In this document: one piece after another, positions 11,003-22,600 of the stretch
Layout of the letters: every line of letters starts with the position of its first letter
Numbering within the stretch: the first letter of the stretch is position 1
Assembly: GCF_047511655.1 (NCBI RefSeq)
Contig: NC_133390.1
Span: 131,989,583 to 132,053,582, forward strand
Direction of reading: 5' to 3'
DNA from: Castor canadensis
Lineage: Eukaryota; Chordata; Mammalia; Rodentia; Castoridae
DNA length: 64,000 nucleotides
Position numbers and translations under genes: made by a program
Notes under the pieces: model-generated
Seen by the model: only the letters and a program-made list of their open reading frames with translations
What the model was told of the DNA's origin: nothing
The model's database searches: none

Positions 11003-11765
11003 ACTGCTAAATTTTTACAATTAAAAAGAAATTTACAACTGTGAATGATAGCATTGAGTTGAGAGGAGGGCTTTAACATGAAATGCACTGGGAAAAGTGA
11101 CATGGTACCTGAAAGTCCCATGGCTTCTTTCCCTATTTCTTAGCCTGACTCAACAGTGGCTATTGGTAAATGCAAAATTGCAGCTTCTGCTTGTATCAGT
11201 CTTTATTCCATATGCTAGAGATATTGGCTTGATCCTGGAACCTGGACCATAGGGCACCAACCTTGGCCAATGAGGTGACAATTTAGAGGGCAAGAATCCT
11301 TAGTACATTAATAAACCTGAAAGGACTTGAAGGAGTTTAGGGAGTTGTTGAAATAACTAGCACTGACAATTTCTCTTGCAAGTGGGTGGAGAATTTTCTT
11401 AGTAAGAGATGCTGGTTAGGTAATCTTGATCTTTTTCTCTCTGTTCCTATAGATTCAAACTTCTGCCACATAGCTGAGTGCACAGACACACCTTGGGCAA
11501 TTTCTTTCCTAAGAATGACATCACTACACCCAAACCACACACTTCTTTATTACTGATGGTCAAAAACCTGAACTCTTCCAAGTGTGAGTAAGTTTGTGCA
11601 ACCAAAGGAAAAGAGGCAGGACAGTAATCATCAAAATAAAAATGATAAATTGCTTTTAGGTAATGGTTTCCTGGTGTAATTAAACATGATTAGAGTGTGA
11701 CCTATGCCAATCACGAAACACTGAGGCCAGTGACTTCAGTTTTCAAGATAACAAATATGAATATC
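11003..11765. other. intergenic sequence, nothing recognised
   Basis: Between L1 copy 1 and the class I LTR. No coding or diagnosable repeat signal was found. Confidence 0.4.
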
Positions 11766-12120
11766 TGTGGCAGAAAAGCAGGGCGGGGAAGGGAGATAAT
11801 GAGAGATAATGAGTGCAACAGTGAAACAAAAGAAAAAAAAAAGGATTTGAAGAATGTCACGTAGCACCTGGGGCAAGACCTGAGAAGGGTCACCTCATCC
11901 CAGAGGTTAAAATAGCCAATGAAATAGTGTGTGACCATGTATGGGACAAGCTGTACCCCCATTTCTGTAACCTGCTCTAAATGGTATATAAGGAAAACCC
12001 CTTTGTTCTTGGGGCTCAACCTTTGGATATGAATCTACTGAGTTGCTACCAGCCTGCTTAATAAACTTGCTTCCTGAAAGCTTTGGTGCCCCATCTCTCT
12101 GTCTGAGATGACCTGCAATA
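11766..12120 (+). mobile_element. class I ERV LTR, copy 2
   Basis: Same LTR family as 7075-7430 and 61105-61445 but on the plus strand. It has TG at 11766, a TATA-like 'tggtatataagg' near 11985, AATAAA near 12060 and an end at 'ctgcaata'. Unlike the other two copies it is followed by a primer-binding site, so it is the 5' LTR of a provirus of which only the first few tens of internal bases remain. Confidence 0.8.
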
Positions 12121-12124
12121 TTTC

Positions 12125-12142
12125 TCGGGGCTCGTCCAGGAT
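12125..12142 (+). promoter_or_regulatory. tRNA-Pro-like primer-binding site
   Basis: 'tcggggctcgtccaggat' differs from the standard tRNA-Pro primer site of class I retroviruses at two of 18 positions. It lies 4 nt after the LTR end. Confidence 0.75.
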
Positions 12143-12149
12143 TCAGAGG

Positions 12150-12650
12150 GCAGTATTTTCATCTCCTTGTCACTGGTTTAGCATCCCTGGGCTGCTGATC
12201 TTGGAGAGGCAAAAACAAAACCAGAGTAAGTATAAATAAAAACATGGACATACGCTGTTGTCCAAAAGATGGAATGTGAGTAACACCCATCTGCCATAAT
12301 GTTAGAGAATGAAGACAAGTGTTAACTCCCTCAGCAGGCACAGGCAAATGAGGTGCACATTTTGAACATGACTTATCAATCTGATGAGCTTGTTCTCGGG
12401 TGATATGAAAATGTTTACGAAGAGTTCTGGAGTTATGGTGGAATTGAGAATGACTTTGTATGGCCTGGTTTACTGGTGATGAGTTATCCACCTGTAAAAT
12501 TAATGGATAAACCAAGGCATTGGCCAGGCAATTGCCCTCTGCCAATGGCCCAGGAAGGCCAGTGTCAGACCGGAGATGGCCCACAAAATAGGGATGTTGG
12601 CATTGTTGTAATAAAGCCCTTAACTCATGGATGAGATGAAAAAGCTGTTC
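12150..12650 (-). pseudogene. class II ERV pol relic: RNase H end and integrase N-terminus
   Basis: Read on the minus strand, this continues the RNase H of the element at 15068-16073 after removal of the intervening L1. RNase H ends with 'GPLAEGN', and the expected catalytic Asp of the following LAD box is Asn (LANAL). The integrase zinc-binding domain follows, with paired His then C-S-K-C, and then the first strand of the catalytic core (WQMGVTHIP). The frame then shifts and the similarity stops near 12150, where the plus-strand LTR and primer site begin. Gene order and wording are betaretrovirus-like (ERV-K/MMTV group). The product is non-functional. Confidence 0.85.
12638..12650 (+). repeat. 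5' target-site duplication of L1 copy 2
   Basis: 'gaaaaagctgttc' is repeated exactly at 15055-15067. The duplicated site is inside the ERV RNase H coding sequence. Confidence 0.95.
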
Positions 12651-15054
12651 GGAACCAGACAAGGATGCCCGCTATCTCCACTCCTATTCAACATAGTACT
12701 GGAATTCCTAGCCAGAGCAATTAGACAAGAAGAAGGAATAAAAGGAATACAAAAAGGTAAAGAAACTGTCAAAATATCCCTATTTGCAGATGACATGATC
12801 CTATACCTTAAAGACCCAAAAAACTCTACTCAGAAGCTTCTGGACATCATCAATAGCTATAGCAAGGTAGCAGGGTATAAAATCAACATAGAAAAATCAT
12901 TAGCATTTCTATACACTAACAATGAGCAAACTGAAAAAGAATGTATGAAAACAATTCCATTTACAATAGCCTCAAAAAAAAAAATCAAATACCTAGGGGT
13001 AAACCTAACAAAAGATGTGAACAACCTCTTCAAGGAAAACTATAAACTTCTGAAGAAAGAGATTGAGGAAGACTATAGAAAGTGGAGAGATCTCCCATGC
13101 TCATGGATTGGTAGAATCAACATAGTAAAAATGTTTATACTCCCAAAGTAATCCACATGTTTAATGCAATTCCCATCAAAATTCCAATGACATTCATTAA
13201 AGAGATTGAAAAATCTACTGTTAAATTTATATGGAAACACAAGAGGCCACGAATAGCCAAGACAATACTCAGTCAAAAGAACAATGCTGGAGGTATCACA
13301 ATACCTGACTTCAAACTATATTACAAAGCAATAGCAACAAAAACAGCATGGTACTGGCACAAAAACAGATATGAAAACCAGTGGAACAGAATAGAGGACC
13401 CAGATATGAAGCCAGACAACTATAACCAACTTGTCTTTGACAAAGGAGCTAAAAATATATGATGGAGAAATAGCCTCTTCAACAAAAACTGGTGGGAAAA
13501 CTGGTTAGCTGTCTGCAAAAAACTGAAACTAGATCCATGTATATCACCCTATACCAATATTAACTCAAAATGGGTCAAGGATCTTAATATCAGACCACAA
13601 ACTCTAAAGTTGATACAAGAAAGAGTAGGAAATACTCCGGAGTTAGTAGGTATAGGCAAGAACTTTCTCAATGGAACCCCAGCAGCACAGCAACTAAGAG
13701 ATAGCATAGATAAATGGGACTTCATAAAACTAAAAAGCTTCTGCTCAACAAAAGAAATGGTCTATACACTGAAGAGGACACCCACAGAGTGGGAGAAAAT
13801 ATTTGCCAGCTACACATCAGACAAAGGACTGATAACCAGAATATATAGGGAACTTACAAAACTAAATTCTCCCAAAACTAATGAACCAATAAAGAAATGG
13901 GCAAGTGAACTAAACAGAACTTTCTCAAAAGAAGAAATTCAAATGGCCAAAAAACACATGAAAAAATGCTCACCATCTCTTGCAATAAAGGAAATGCAAA
14001 TTAAAATCACACTAAGATTCCACCTCACCCCTGTTAGAATAGCCATCATTAACAACACCATGAACAACAGGTGTTGGCGAGGATGCGGGGAAAAGGAACC
14101 CTCTTACACTGCTGGTGGGAATGTAAACTAGTACAACCACTCTGGAAAAAATTTGGTGGCTACTTAAACAGCTAAACATTGATCTACCATATGATCCAGC
14201 AATACCACTCTTGGGGATATACCCAAAAGACTGTGACACAGGTTACTCCAGAGGCACCTGCCCACCCATGTTTATTGCAGCACTATTCACAATAGCCAAG
14301 TTATGGAAACAGCCAAGATGCCCCACTACTGATGAATGGATTAAGAAAATGTGGTATTTATACACAATGGAATTTTATGCAGCCATGAAGAAGAACGAAA
14401 TGTTATCATTCGCTGGTAAATGGATGGAATTGGAGAACATCATTCAGAGTGAGGTTAGCCTGGCCCAAAAGACCAAAAATCTTATGTTCTCCCTCACATG
14501 TGGACGTTAGATCAAGGGCAAATGTAGCCACTCTAGTACTCCGAGTCTGCCAAAGAACTCCTGTGGGTAGACTTGCAGTAGGGATTGGACTTTGAGCACA
14601 TGGTAAAAGCGAGAGCACACAAGGGAGGGGTGAGGATAGGTAAGACACCTAAAAATATTAGCTAGCATTTGTTGCCCTTAATGCAGAGAAACTAAAGCAG
14701 ATACCTTAAAAGCAACTGAGGCCAATAGGAAAAGGGGACCAGAAACTAGAGAAAAGGGTAGATCAAAAAGAATTAACCTAGAAGGTAACACACATGCACA
14801 GGAAATTAATGTGAGTCAACTCCCTGTATAGCTATCCTTATCTCAACCAGCAAAAACCCTTGTTCCTTTCTATTATTGCTTATACTCTCTCTACAACAAA
14901 ATTAGAAATAAGGGCAAAATAGTTTCTGCTGGGTATTGAGGGGGTGGGGGGGAGAGGGAGGGGGCAGAGTGGGTGGTAAGGGAGGGGGTGGGGGCAGGGG
15001 GGAGAAATGACCCAAGCCTTGTATGCACATATGAATAATAAAATAAAAAAAAAA
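12651..15054 (+). mobile_element. 5'-truncated L1 (RT to 3' UTR), copy 2, inserted into class II ERV pol
   Basis: Begins in ORF2 just before the '[13 protein letters not shown]' RT block, contains '[10 protein letters not shown]', and continues through the thumb and C-terminal region to a G-rich 3' UTR and A-rich tail. ORF2 is broken into frames at 12627-13151, 13157-13462, 13610-14131 and 14211-14510. The 13-bp flanking duplication is perfect, so the insertion is fairly recent. Near the ORF2 stop it contains a 63-bp segment copied from the host ERV (see 14520-14582). Confidence 0.95.
14520..14582 (+). repeat. 63-bp exact copy of neighbouring ERV pol sequence inside L1
   Basis: Identical to 15597-15659 in the same orientation. 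The sister L1 at about 10490-10525 shows the ancestral L1 sequence 'gggcaaacacaacaaaggga'. Here 'cacaacaaa' is replaced by the ERV segment, with short shared ends (aaa on the left, gg on the right). Confidence 0.95.
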
Positions 15055-15067
15055 GAAAAAGCTGTTC

Positions 15068-16090
15068 ATCATTAGTAGGTCCTATTAAGCAGTTTCAGTA
15101 GTCTTAAGTACACCATAAACATATGAACTATCTGTATACAAATTAAAAGGAACATGAGCAAAGTCCTGACAAGCCAATATAACTGCCTGAAGCTCAGCAC
15201 ACTGAGCAGTGGAAAAACCTGTTTGTACAACCTTTTGTCCTTGAGAGGAAAAGTAAGCAGCGTTTCCAGAACCTGAAGCATCAGTAAAAATCACAAGAGC
15301 CTGAGGCATGGGATCCTCTCAGATATTGTGAGGAAAAATATAAAAGCATGTTGAGAAGCAAAGTTAAGACGTTTAGAGGAAGTCAAATGTTCTCCAAGTT
15401 GTCTTGTAAAGTTTGCCAATGCATTTTGCCACATGGTATCAGTACGCCATAACCAAGCCTGTTGTTCCTTTGTAAATGGGACAATAATAAGGGATGGGTA
15501 TAGTCCTAGCAGTTGTATAGTGTGAGAAAGTCCCATGGCTATTAATTTTGCTACCATTTTATGGTAAGAAGTGATGACTCCAGCAGGGGGTGAGGTAAAT
15601 GTAGCCACTCTAGTACTCCGAGTCTGCCAAAGAACTCCTGTGGGTAGACTTGCAGTAGGTAAAACAAGAAGTTGTGTTGTTTGAGAATAATCAACACGAG
15701 TTCTCTGAGAATTATGAATATCTTGCTCAACCTTAGACAGGGCCATACAACCCTCCAGTGTGAGATATCTAGGACATAACGGTTGAGTGTCTCCCTGTAA
15801 AATTTTAAAGAGAGGAGACAGTTCACAGGTAGTAAGTTTTAAGGCAGGATGTAGCCAATTTATATCACCTAATAATTTTTGAAAATCATTTAAGGTTTTT
15901 AAATTATCTTTATGGATTTCTATTTTTGGGGGGCAGATAGCACATCCCTCAATAAGCTGTCCCAAATATGAAAAGGGAGATTGTTTTTGATCCTTATCTG
16001 GAGCTACAATAAGCCCATTTGGCCAAATTATAAACAACAAAAGAAGTTTAGAAGAAGTGGGCTTACCTGGCATCCATTTTTAGTTCTGTC
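15068..16090 (-). pseudogene. class II (betaretrovirus-like) ERV pol relic: RT connection and RNase H
   Basis: A minus-strand frame of about 260 codons (16073-15291) covers the RT thumb and connection region downstream of the active-site loop, with 'PFSYLGQLIEG' and 'LNDFQKLLGDINWLHPALKL'. It continues in an overlapping frame (15309-15085) into RNase H, where 'FTDASGSG', 'AELQAV' and 'YTDSSYV' give the first three acidic catalytic residues. The N-terminal half of RT, protease and gag are not found upstream. The RNase H was cut by L1 copy 2, and its remainder is at 12150-12637. The frameshift between the two frames and the missing parts make it inactive. Class II assignment rests on wording; the genus is uncertain. 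Confidence 0.9.
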
Positions 16091-16734
16091 TGGACTATAG
16101 ATGATGTACTGACAACTTAAAAATGCTACAGAATGTCAACAGACAACAGTTAAAGGCTTTGAAAAGAGCCAAGAAAGGTATATATTTAGAAGTCTGAACT
16201 CAATTGAAAAACAGGTACTGGGTAATTGTAAATGCTTTGAAGAAGGACCCAGACTGAGAATGAAAAGACTTAGAATAGCCATGGTTAAAATACTGAAAAG
16301 TAGTTTGGGTATTGTCAGAACATTTAGTTATTTCCATTGCATACTGCATTTTTAGGGAAATAAGTGTGACTGATAGTATTAAAACAGCAGCACTAAATGC
16401 TCCTTCTTACAATTAGGAATACATGTACACAAGCTTGTAAAAGTCTAGCATCATTAACTTAAAATCTGTTTAAGTTAGGGGGCCAATGCCTGTGATCTCA
16501 AATAGCCTTAATTTTTGATGTACAAGTACATTTCATACATATACAGTAACACTTATTTGACTAAAACTAATATAGGCCAGGTTTTAAGCAGCAGGATTGT
16601 TAAAATGGCAAGGTTTCTCTGAATGTTACTGATTACAAATAGCACACCTGCCAAAAGTTTTATTAACCATTTTATATGTCAAAGTTTTAGATGTAACACT
16701 TTTGGATAAACAACTTTAGCTGGTCAGTTAGATG
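16091..16734. other. AT-rich non-coding sequence next to the ERV
   Basis: Low-GC sequence with no long frame, where RT N-terminus and protease would be expected. It includes two adjacent roughly 41-bp related units at about 16690-16772, each containing 'aacacttttggataaa' or 'gaaacacttttggataaa'. Confidence 0.5.
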
Positions 16735-17388
16735 AAACACTTTTGGATAAAAGAACTTTAGTTTGTCATTTTACATAAACTGAAACTTTTAACTTTGTAA
16801 TGTTTGTACCATATTTAGATAAAGTCTAGACACAGAACACAATTATAAGGTGGACATTTAAGAGAACTTTGCATGAGCAAATAAGTAAATGAATTCTGAT
16901 TTACTATTACTTAAAGCTTGACAAGATCAACAGAAAACACAAGTAATTACTTTGATAAAATCTTTCCCTATAGCAATTTTTTGTAGATGTTACTCAGAGC
17001 AGAATAATAAGATAGCCTTATTATTTTATGGACACAGAGAATTAAAGTTTAGTCTGCCATGACCCAAAAAAATTCTTTTAGGCAACTCTTAGATTATAGT
17101 CAACTTTAACTTTATCACACATTGAAACTTTTATTATACACACTTTTAAGACTTACTCAGAACCTTTATATAATGTACGAAACCCTCTGATGGTTTGTCC
17201 TTATCCCTCCTCTCCATATTTGGAACAATCTTTAAGACAAACACTTCTTTATAAAATCCTTTCTCATCTAAAAACAGTTCTTTTTTCCTTTAACTTTTCC
17301 CCAAAAATACATTCAATACCTATCTATATCCATTCTACTTGTTCACTTTGACTCTTGTATTTTAAAATAACTTTTATAAGAATTTTAA
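16735..17388 (+). repeat. unidentified AT-rich repeat, copy 1
   Basis: About 650 bp, strongly similar in the same orientation to 51345-51967. Shared blocks are 'tgtttgtaccatatttagat', 'ataaaatctttccctatagc', 'tagatgttactcagagcaga' and 'cttttataagaatttt'. No open frame and no A-tail. I do not recognise the family. Both copies lie inside ERV remains, so it may be a retroviral non-coding region. Confidence 0.85.
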
Positions 17389-18904
17389 ATTTAAATAAAA
17401 TTGTTTTTTCAATTAGCTTTATTTTTAAAGACACCTTTTGTTAATAGATCTAATTATAAAAGAACTGAATATAAATTATACCTGTGACAAAATGAAACAG
17501 ATTAAAGTCACTGTCGATAAAATAATGCCTATAATTTAGTTAGACCTGATTGTGACATAACCTTTGAAAAACTGGTTTTTCTTAAAATTAACAGCAGAAG
17601 AGGTAGGGGACAGAAGAGAATAGAAGCCTTGTATTTCTTCACAATAACTTTATAAAAAATCCTCCTAAAGATGTTTAAATATATGTGTATGTAAAAAAGA
17701 TTTTAAATTAGACATGCCATTAATGTCAATTTAAGTGTGCATAGATTTGAGAGCTCAAGAACATGTAAAAATTAACTAAGTGGCCACAAGTACATTGATT
17801 ACTTATTTTTTAAACTTTTTAGGAGCAGATTGAGAAGTGTCCCATTCTTTTCCTTTTTTTCAGAACTAGTTACTATTTATTTTTTATTTATTTATTTTAA
17901 TTCCTTTATTCACATGTACATACATTGTTTGTGTCATTTCTCCCCCCTGCCCCCTCCCTCTCCCTCTCCCTCTCACCCCACTTTGCTTCCAGGAAGAACC
18001 TGTTCTGCCTTATCTATAATTTTGTTGAAGAGAAAACATAAGCAATAATAAGAAGGACAAAGCATTTTTACTAGTTGAGATAAGGATAGCTATACAGAGA
18101 GATTCCTAGCATTGCTTCCATGTACAAATGTGTTACAACCCAAGTCGATTTATCTGTAACTGACCTTTTCACTAGTTCCTAATCCCCTTCCCATATTGAC
18201 CTCTGTCACTTTAAGATTTATGTATTAGTTCCTCTGCAGTGGGAACATCAAACACTTTCATGTTTCAGTTTCTAACCTATCCCCATACCTCCGGTATGTG
18301 CTCTTCCCTTATCATGACCCAAGTCCAACCACATTGCTGTATTTGGCTTAGATGTAAAGTCCACATATGAAGGAGAACATAACAATTTTTGGCCTTCTGA
18401 GCCTGGCTAACCTCGCTCAGAATGATGTTCTCCAGTTCCACTCATTACTTGCGAATGATAAGATTTCATTGTTCTTCATTGCTGAGTAAAATTCCATTGT
18501 GTATAGATACCACATTTTCTTAATCCATTCATTAGTAGTGGGGCATCTTGGCTGTTTCCATAACTTGGCTATTGTGAATAGTGCTGCAATAAGCATGGGT
18601 ATGCAGGTGCCTCTGGAGTAACCTGAGTCACATTCCTTTGGGTGTATCCCTAGGAGTGGGATTGCTGTATCATATGGCAGATCTATGTTTAGATTTTTAA
18701 AGAAGTCTCCAAATTTTTTTCCAGCGTGGTTGCACTAGTTTACATTCCCACCAGCAGTGTATGAGGGTTCCTTTTTCCCCACATCCTCGCCAACACCTGT
18801 TGTTAGTGGTGTTTTTGATGATGGCTATTCTAACAGGGGCACGGTGGAAACTTAGTGTGGTTTTGATTGCATTTCCTTTATGGCAAGAGATGGTGAGAAT
18901 TTTT

Positions 18905-19245
18905 TCATGTGTTTTTTTTGACCATTTGAATTTCTTCTTTTGAGAAAGCTCTGTTTAGTTCAGTTGCCCATTTCTTTATTGGTTCATTGATTTTGGGAGA
19001 GTTTAGTTTTTTAAGTTCCCTGTATATTCTGGTTATCAGTCCTTTGTCTGATGTATAACTGGCAAATATTTTCTCCCACTCTGTGGGTGGTCTCTTCAGT
19101 TTAGAGACCATATCTTTTGTTGTGTAGAAGCTTTTTAGTTTTATGAAGTCCCATTTGTCCATACTTTCTCTTAACTGCTGAGCTGCTGGGGTTCTATTGA
19201 GGAAGTCCTTGCTTATACCTATAGTGTTTCCTGCTCTTTCCTGTT
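18905..19245 (-). pseudogene. L1 ORF2 C-terminal remnant
   Basis: The frame 19162-18905 and flanking codons match the ORF2 segments of the other L1s in the window ('MDKWDFIKLKSF', '[17 protein letters not shown]'). Upstream ORF2 sequence is absent: the sequence jumps to ORF1 at about 19245. Confidence 0.9.
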
Positions 19246-19259
19246 ACTCTCTACTTTCT

Positions 19260-20180
19260 TGCCTTTTCTTCTTCTGTGGTTTGGTACTGCCTGTCCTTTC
19301 ATGGTTTTGTATGCTTTCACTTTATGTGTGCAGAATTCCTTGAAGATCTTTTGTAGTGGTGGTGCTTATCATGTAAGACTTTTATTGTTCCATCCATTTT
19401 GAATGATAGTTTTGCTGGGTAGAGTATCCTAGGGTTGAAGTTATTTTCATTCAGTGCCTGGAATACCTCATTCCATGCTCTTCTTGCTTTTAAGGTTTCC
19501 GTTGAGAAATCTGCTGTGATTTTGATGGGTTTACCTTTATATGTTATTTGTTTTTTCTCTCTTACAGCCGTCAATATTCTTTCTCTATTCTCTGGGCTTG
19601 TTGTTTTAATGATATATGTTGTGGGGTAGTTTTATTTTGGTCAAGTCTGTTTGGAGTCCTGGAGTCTTCTTGTACCTGAATGGGCATAGTTTTCTGTGGG
19701 AAATTATCTGTTACTATTTTCTTGAATATATTACGAATTCCTTTTACTTGCACCTCTTCTCCTTCTTCAATGCCCATGATTCTCAGGTTTGGAATTTGAT
19801 GGACTTGGTGAGTTCTTGCATATTCCTTTCACAGGTCTTGAGTTATTTGGTAATAGCTTTTCAGTTTTTCCTTTAATTTCCATTTCATCTTCAAGTTCCG
19901 AGATTCTGTCTTCTGCTTGTTCTAATCTGCTGGAGTGGCCTTCCATTGTGTTTGGTATTTCTGTTTCGTTCATTTTTCTGAGGTTTTCCATATCATGGGT
20001 CACTTCCTTCCTTAATTCATTTATTTCTCTATTTATGGTGTTCTCTGTTTCACTTTGATATTTATTTAGGGCTCCTATGAATTCATTTTTTTTCTGTCTT
20101 CTCATATTCTTTATTTTTGTTGTCTTGGAGTTTCTTGTGTGCCTCCTGTACATTTTTGTTGACCTTGTCAAAATCTCCAT
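19260..20180 (-). pseudogene. L1 ORF1 (RNA-binding chaperone) pseudogene
   Basis: Three overlapping minus-strand frames (20180-19767, 19777-19571, 19574-19317) together give an ORF1p-like protein. It has a basic N-terminal part, a coiled coil with regular heptads (around 'ENTINREINELRKEV' and 'RLEQAEDRISELEDEM'), a central RRM-like part, and a C-terminal domain ('ITYKGKPIKITADFSTET', 'ARRAWNEVFQAL'). ORF1p trimerises through the coiled coil and packages L1 RNA. Two frameshifts separate the frames, so it is not functional. Confidence 0.9.
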
Positions 20181-20449
20181 GAAATTCTCAGTGATTTTTT
20201 GTAGAATTTCTTCTTTCAGGGTGTTCTTGTGGGTTTCGTTTGGTTCCTTGGGATAGTTTTTCTTTGTTTGGTTGGTGTCTGAAACTGGGTATCCATTTTC
20301 TTCAATTCCCTCTGAATCCTGTACTAATTTATTTTTGAGGGGAGAATGGTTTTCATCCCTTTTTCATCTTGCCATTGTTCCACTTGGTGCTGTTTCTGTT
20401 CCTGATCTGTGTGTAATTTAGTATTTGCTAACTTACAATGGTAAAACTA

Positions 20450-21566
20450 ATGAAACCAAGAAAGAAAGAGAAAAAAGAAAAAGAAAGAAAAAAATAGAGA
20501 ACCAAAGAAATCAACAGGGAGAGATGGTGGACAAGCAAACAGCGAATAAGACAAACAAACACTTAGAGAGAAAGAAAAAAAAATTCCAGGGTCAGAAACA
20601 ATAGAATTTCATTCTTAGTAGTTCTGGTGTATCCCCTTCAACATCCAGTCCTGGTGTTGGTATTTAAGCAGAAGCTCTATCTTAGTCTTGCCAGGTCGTT
20701 GGGGAGACTGGTCAGTTGGGGAGGCTGGTCAGTTTTTTTCCCCTGTCTTTCAGTGGCAGCTGCTTAGTCAGCTCCTCCCTCAGTGAGGTGTGGCTTGTTC
20801 TCAGGTTCCAGAGATCAGCTCTGTGACCCACTAGCCATCCTGCTTTGGAGTTGGGTTCTTGTTGTGTTGGTTTATTGGGGGCTTGTTACTTTGCCTCATG
20901 CCCTTTCTCTAGGGCAAGCTCAGAGATCTATCAGCCAGCTCTCTGCTGTCAGCATTTTATGCTGGTTTGTTGACTGTTTTTCAATTTTGTGACATTGTTT
21001 GATTGTGGATGTAGCTCACTGGTTCAGGAGATGAGCTTTGTGAACCGCTATCTGCCTTATTTCAGGCAGTGTCTCATCACCTGCTTACTGTCAGCCTGTC
21101 TGCCATTCCAGGCTTTGTTTACTGAAAGTTCCCATGGGGATCAGCTCCTTACCTCTTCCCACTTCTCCAGTGCACTCAGTGCCTCCTGCCCCCTCTGCTT
21201 CATGTACCTTTTCAGTTCCTTGTTTATTATCCAGTTTTTTTTTTTTTTTTTTTGTGGGAAGGGGTCAGTCTGTCTAGAGGGATATGCTGGTTTATCCCAG
21301 GGCTAACTGTGGGAATACAGTGCACCACTTATTTGCTCACCTGTTGGTCTGTGTCTCCCAAGCAGGAGACAACAGGAGCCCTCCTGTTTTCTTAGTGTAA
21401 CATGGTGTGGAGAAGCTTTGTACGGGGTGGGAGTTCAGGGTGTCAGAGTTTTGCTTCTTTTTGGTGGTTTCTTTCTGCCAAGTTTGGCTCCAGTGTCTCA
21501 GCAAAATTTTTGATTTATAGAGCACATGCTGTCTGCTTCCTCCCCCTAGTTGCCATCTTGGATTCC
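20450..21566 (-). promoter_or_regulatory. L1 5' UTR / internal promoter region
   Basis: About 1.1 kb between the ORF1 start region and the L1 5' end, with no frame conserved. The YY1-like 'aagatggc' core is at about 21553-21560 on the minus strand, within the first 20 nt of the element. Low-complexity A-rich (20455-20500) and T18-type (21236-21254) runs interrupt it. Confidence 0.6.
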
Positions 21567-21574
21567 TCAGAACT

Positions 21575-21766
21575 TTTTCACTTCCTTCTTTTACTTTCCC
21601 CATCTTCTGTGTGACCTTCCCTTAACATGACCTGCTTTTCATAGCATTGCTGTATTTGTATTAAGTCTGTATTCCACATATGAGAGAAAACATGTGGCTT
21701 TTGGCCTTCTAAACCTGGCTAAGTAATTAATATGATGTTCTCCAGTTCCATCCATTTACTTTGTCA
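21575..21766 (-). repeat. older L1 3' fragment
   Basis: 'ccacatatgagagaaaacat' and 'atgatgttctccagttccat' match the ORF2-end/3' UTR junction of the L1 family in minus orientation. It is more diverged than the L1 inserted beside it. Confidence 0.8.
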
Positions 21767-22600
21767 AATTGAATGGAAGAGAGATCTTAAAGTCCAGTGA
21801 AAGAGCTGGGAACCACAGGTTTAATTAGGGCCAGGCTGATGGCTTATTCAGTAGGCTTTAGCAAGTAATTTGAATTTTGAATCCATGCAACTTCCTCCAG
21901 GTAATGCTGAGGCTGGTGGTCTATGAGTGATGCTTTGAGTAACACTGACTTCACACTGCTTCCTGCAGGTCAACAGCACTACCAGGGATGAGATGCTGGA
22001 GAATGAAGAAGGACTGGGACACTTTCTGGGAGGAGACAAACATGGCTCTGCATATCAGGTACCACGTGGAGTCAATCTGAGCTGCTCACTTCTCCTGCTG
22101 GAGGCTGGGAGACAGCACAGAAATGTGCACCCCAGGAAAGAGAAGAGAAAAAAAAATCCCATTCTGTTCTTTTAAGACTTATTTTGGGCAGCTTAACAGC
22201 TGAGACAAGAGTCAATTTTAGGAAAGTGTTTTAGGTCAGTCTCAGTTTTTAATAAGACTGTTATCATAGCTATGAGATTTTTGTCTCTAATAAGTTCATC
22301 ATACAATAGACATACACAAAATTCACAATGAAACACAAAACAAATACATTAATATACACAAAGAAACACAAAACAATTACATTAATTTCAAGTGCATCCT
22401 TAGACACTGAAGACTTTAGATTTTTACTTTAGTTTTAAGCATATGTACATAGAGATCTCTTTCTTTACATCTACTTTGTTCCATATTTAATACTCCCAAC
22501 TATATTAGGATTGCTCTCTCCCCTTACCTTATTTTCCTTGTGGATGCATCCTTCAGAGAGTGTTCTCTCACCTTCTCCAATGAGTTCTCCTGTAGTCAGG
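21767..22600 (-). other. putative leader / internal non-coding part of a class II ERV
   Basis: Lies immediately downstream, in minus orientation, of the class II LTR and its primer site. AT-rich, without a recognisable gag frame. Assignment to the ERV is by position only. Confidence 0.4.

Larger units (their letters stand above)
17868..21566 (-). mobile_element. L1 with complete 5' end but internal ORF2 deletion
   Basis: Minus-strand order: 5' UTR (21566 to about 20450), ORF1 (about 20400-19260), the ORF2 C-terminal tail (about 19245-18400), 3' UTR, and an A/T-rich tail near 17870-17920. The first bases read 'ccaagatggcaact' on the minus strand, a YY1-like motif typical of L1 5' ends. Most of ORF2, including endonuclease and RT, is missing. 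Possible short target duplication 'tcagaact' at 17860-17867 and 21567-21574. Confidence 0.85.
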
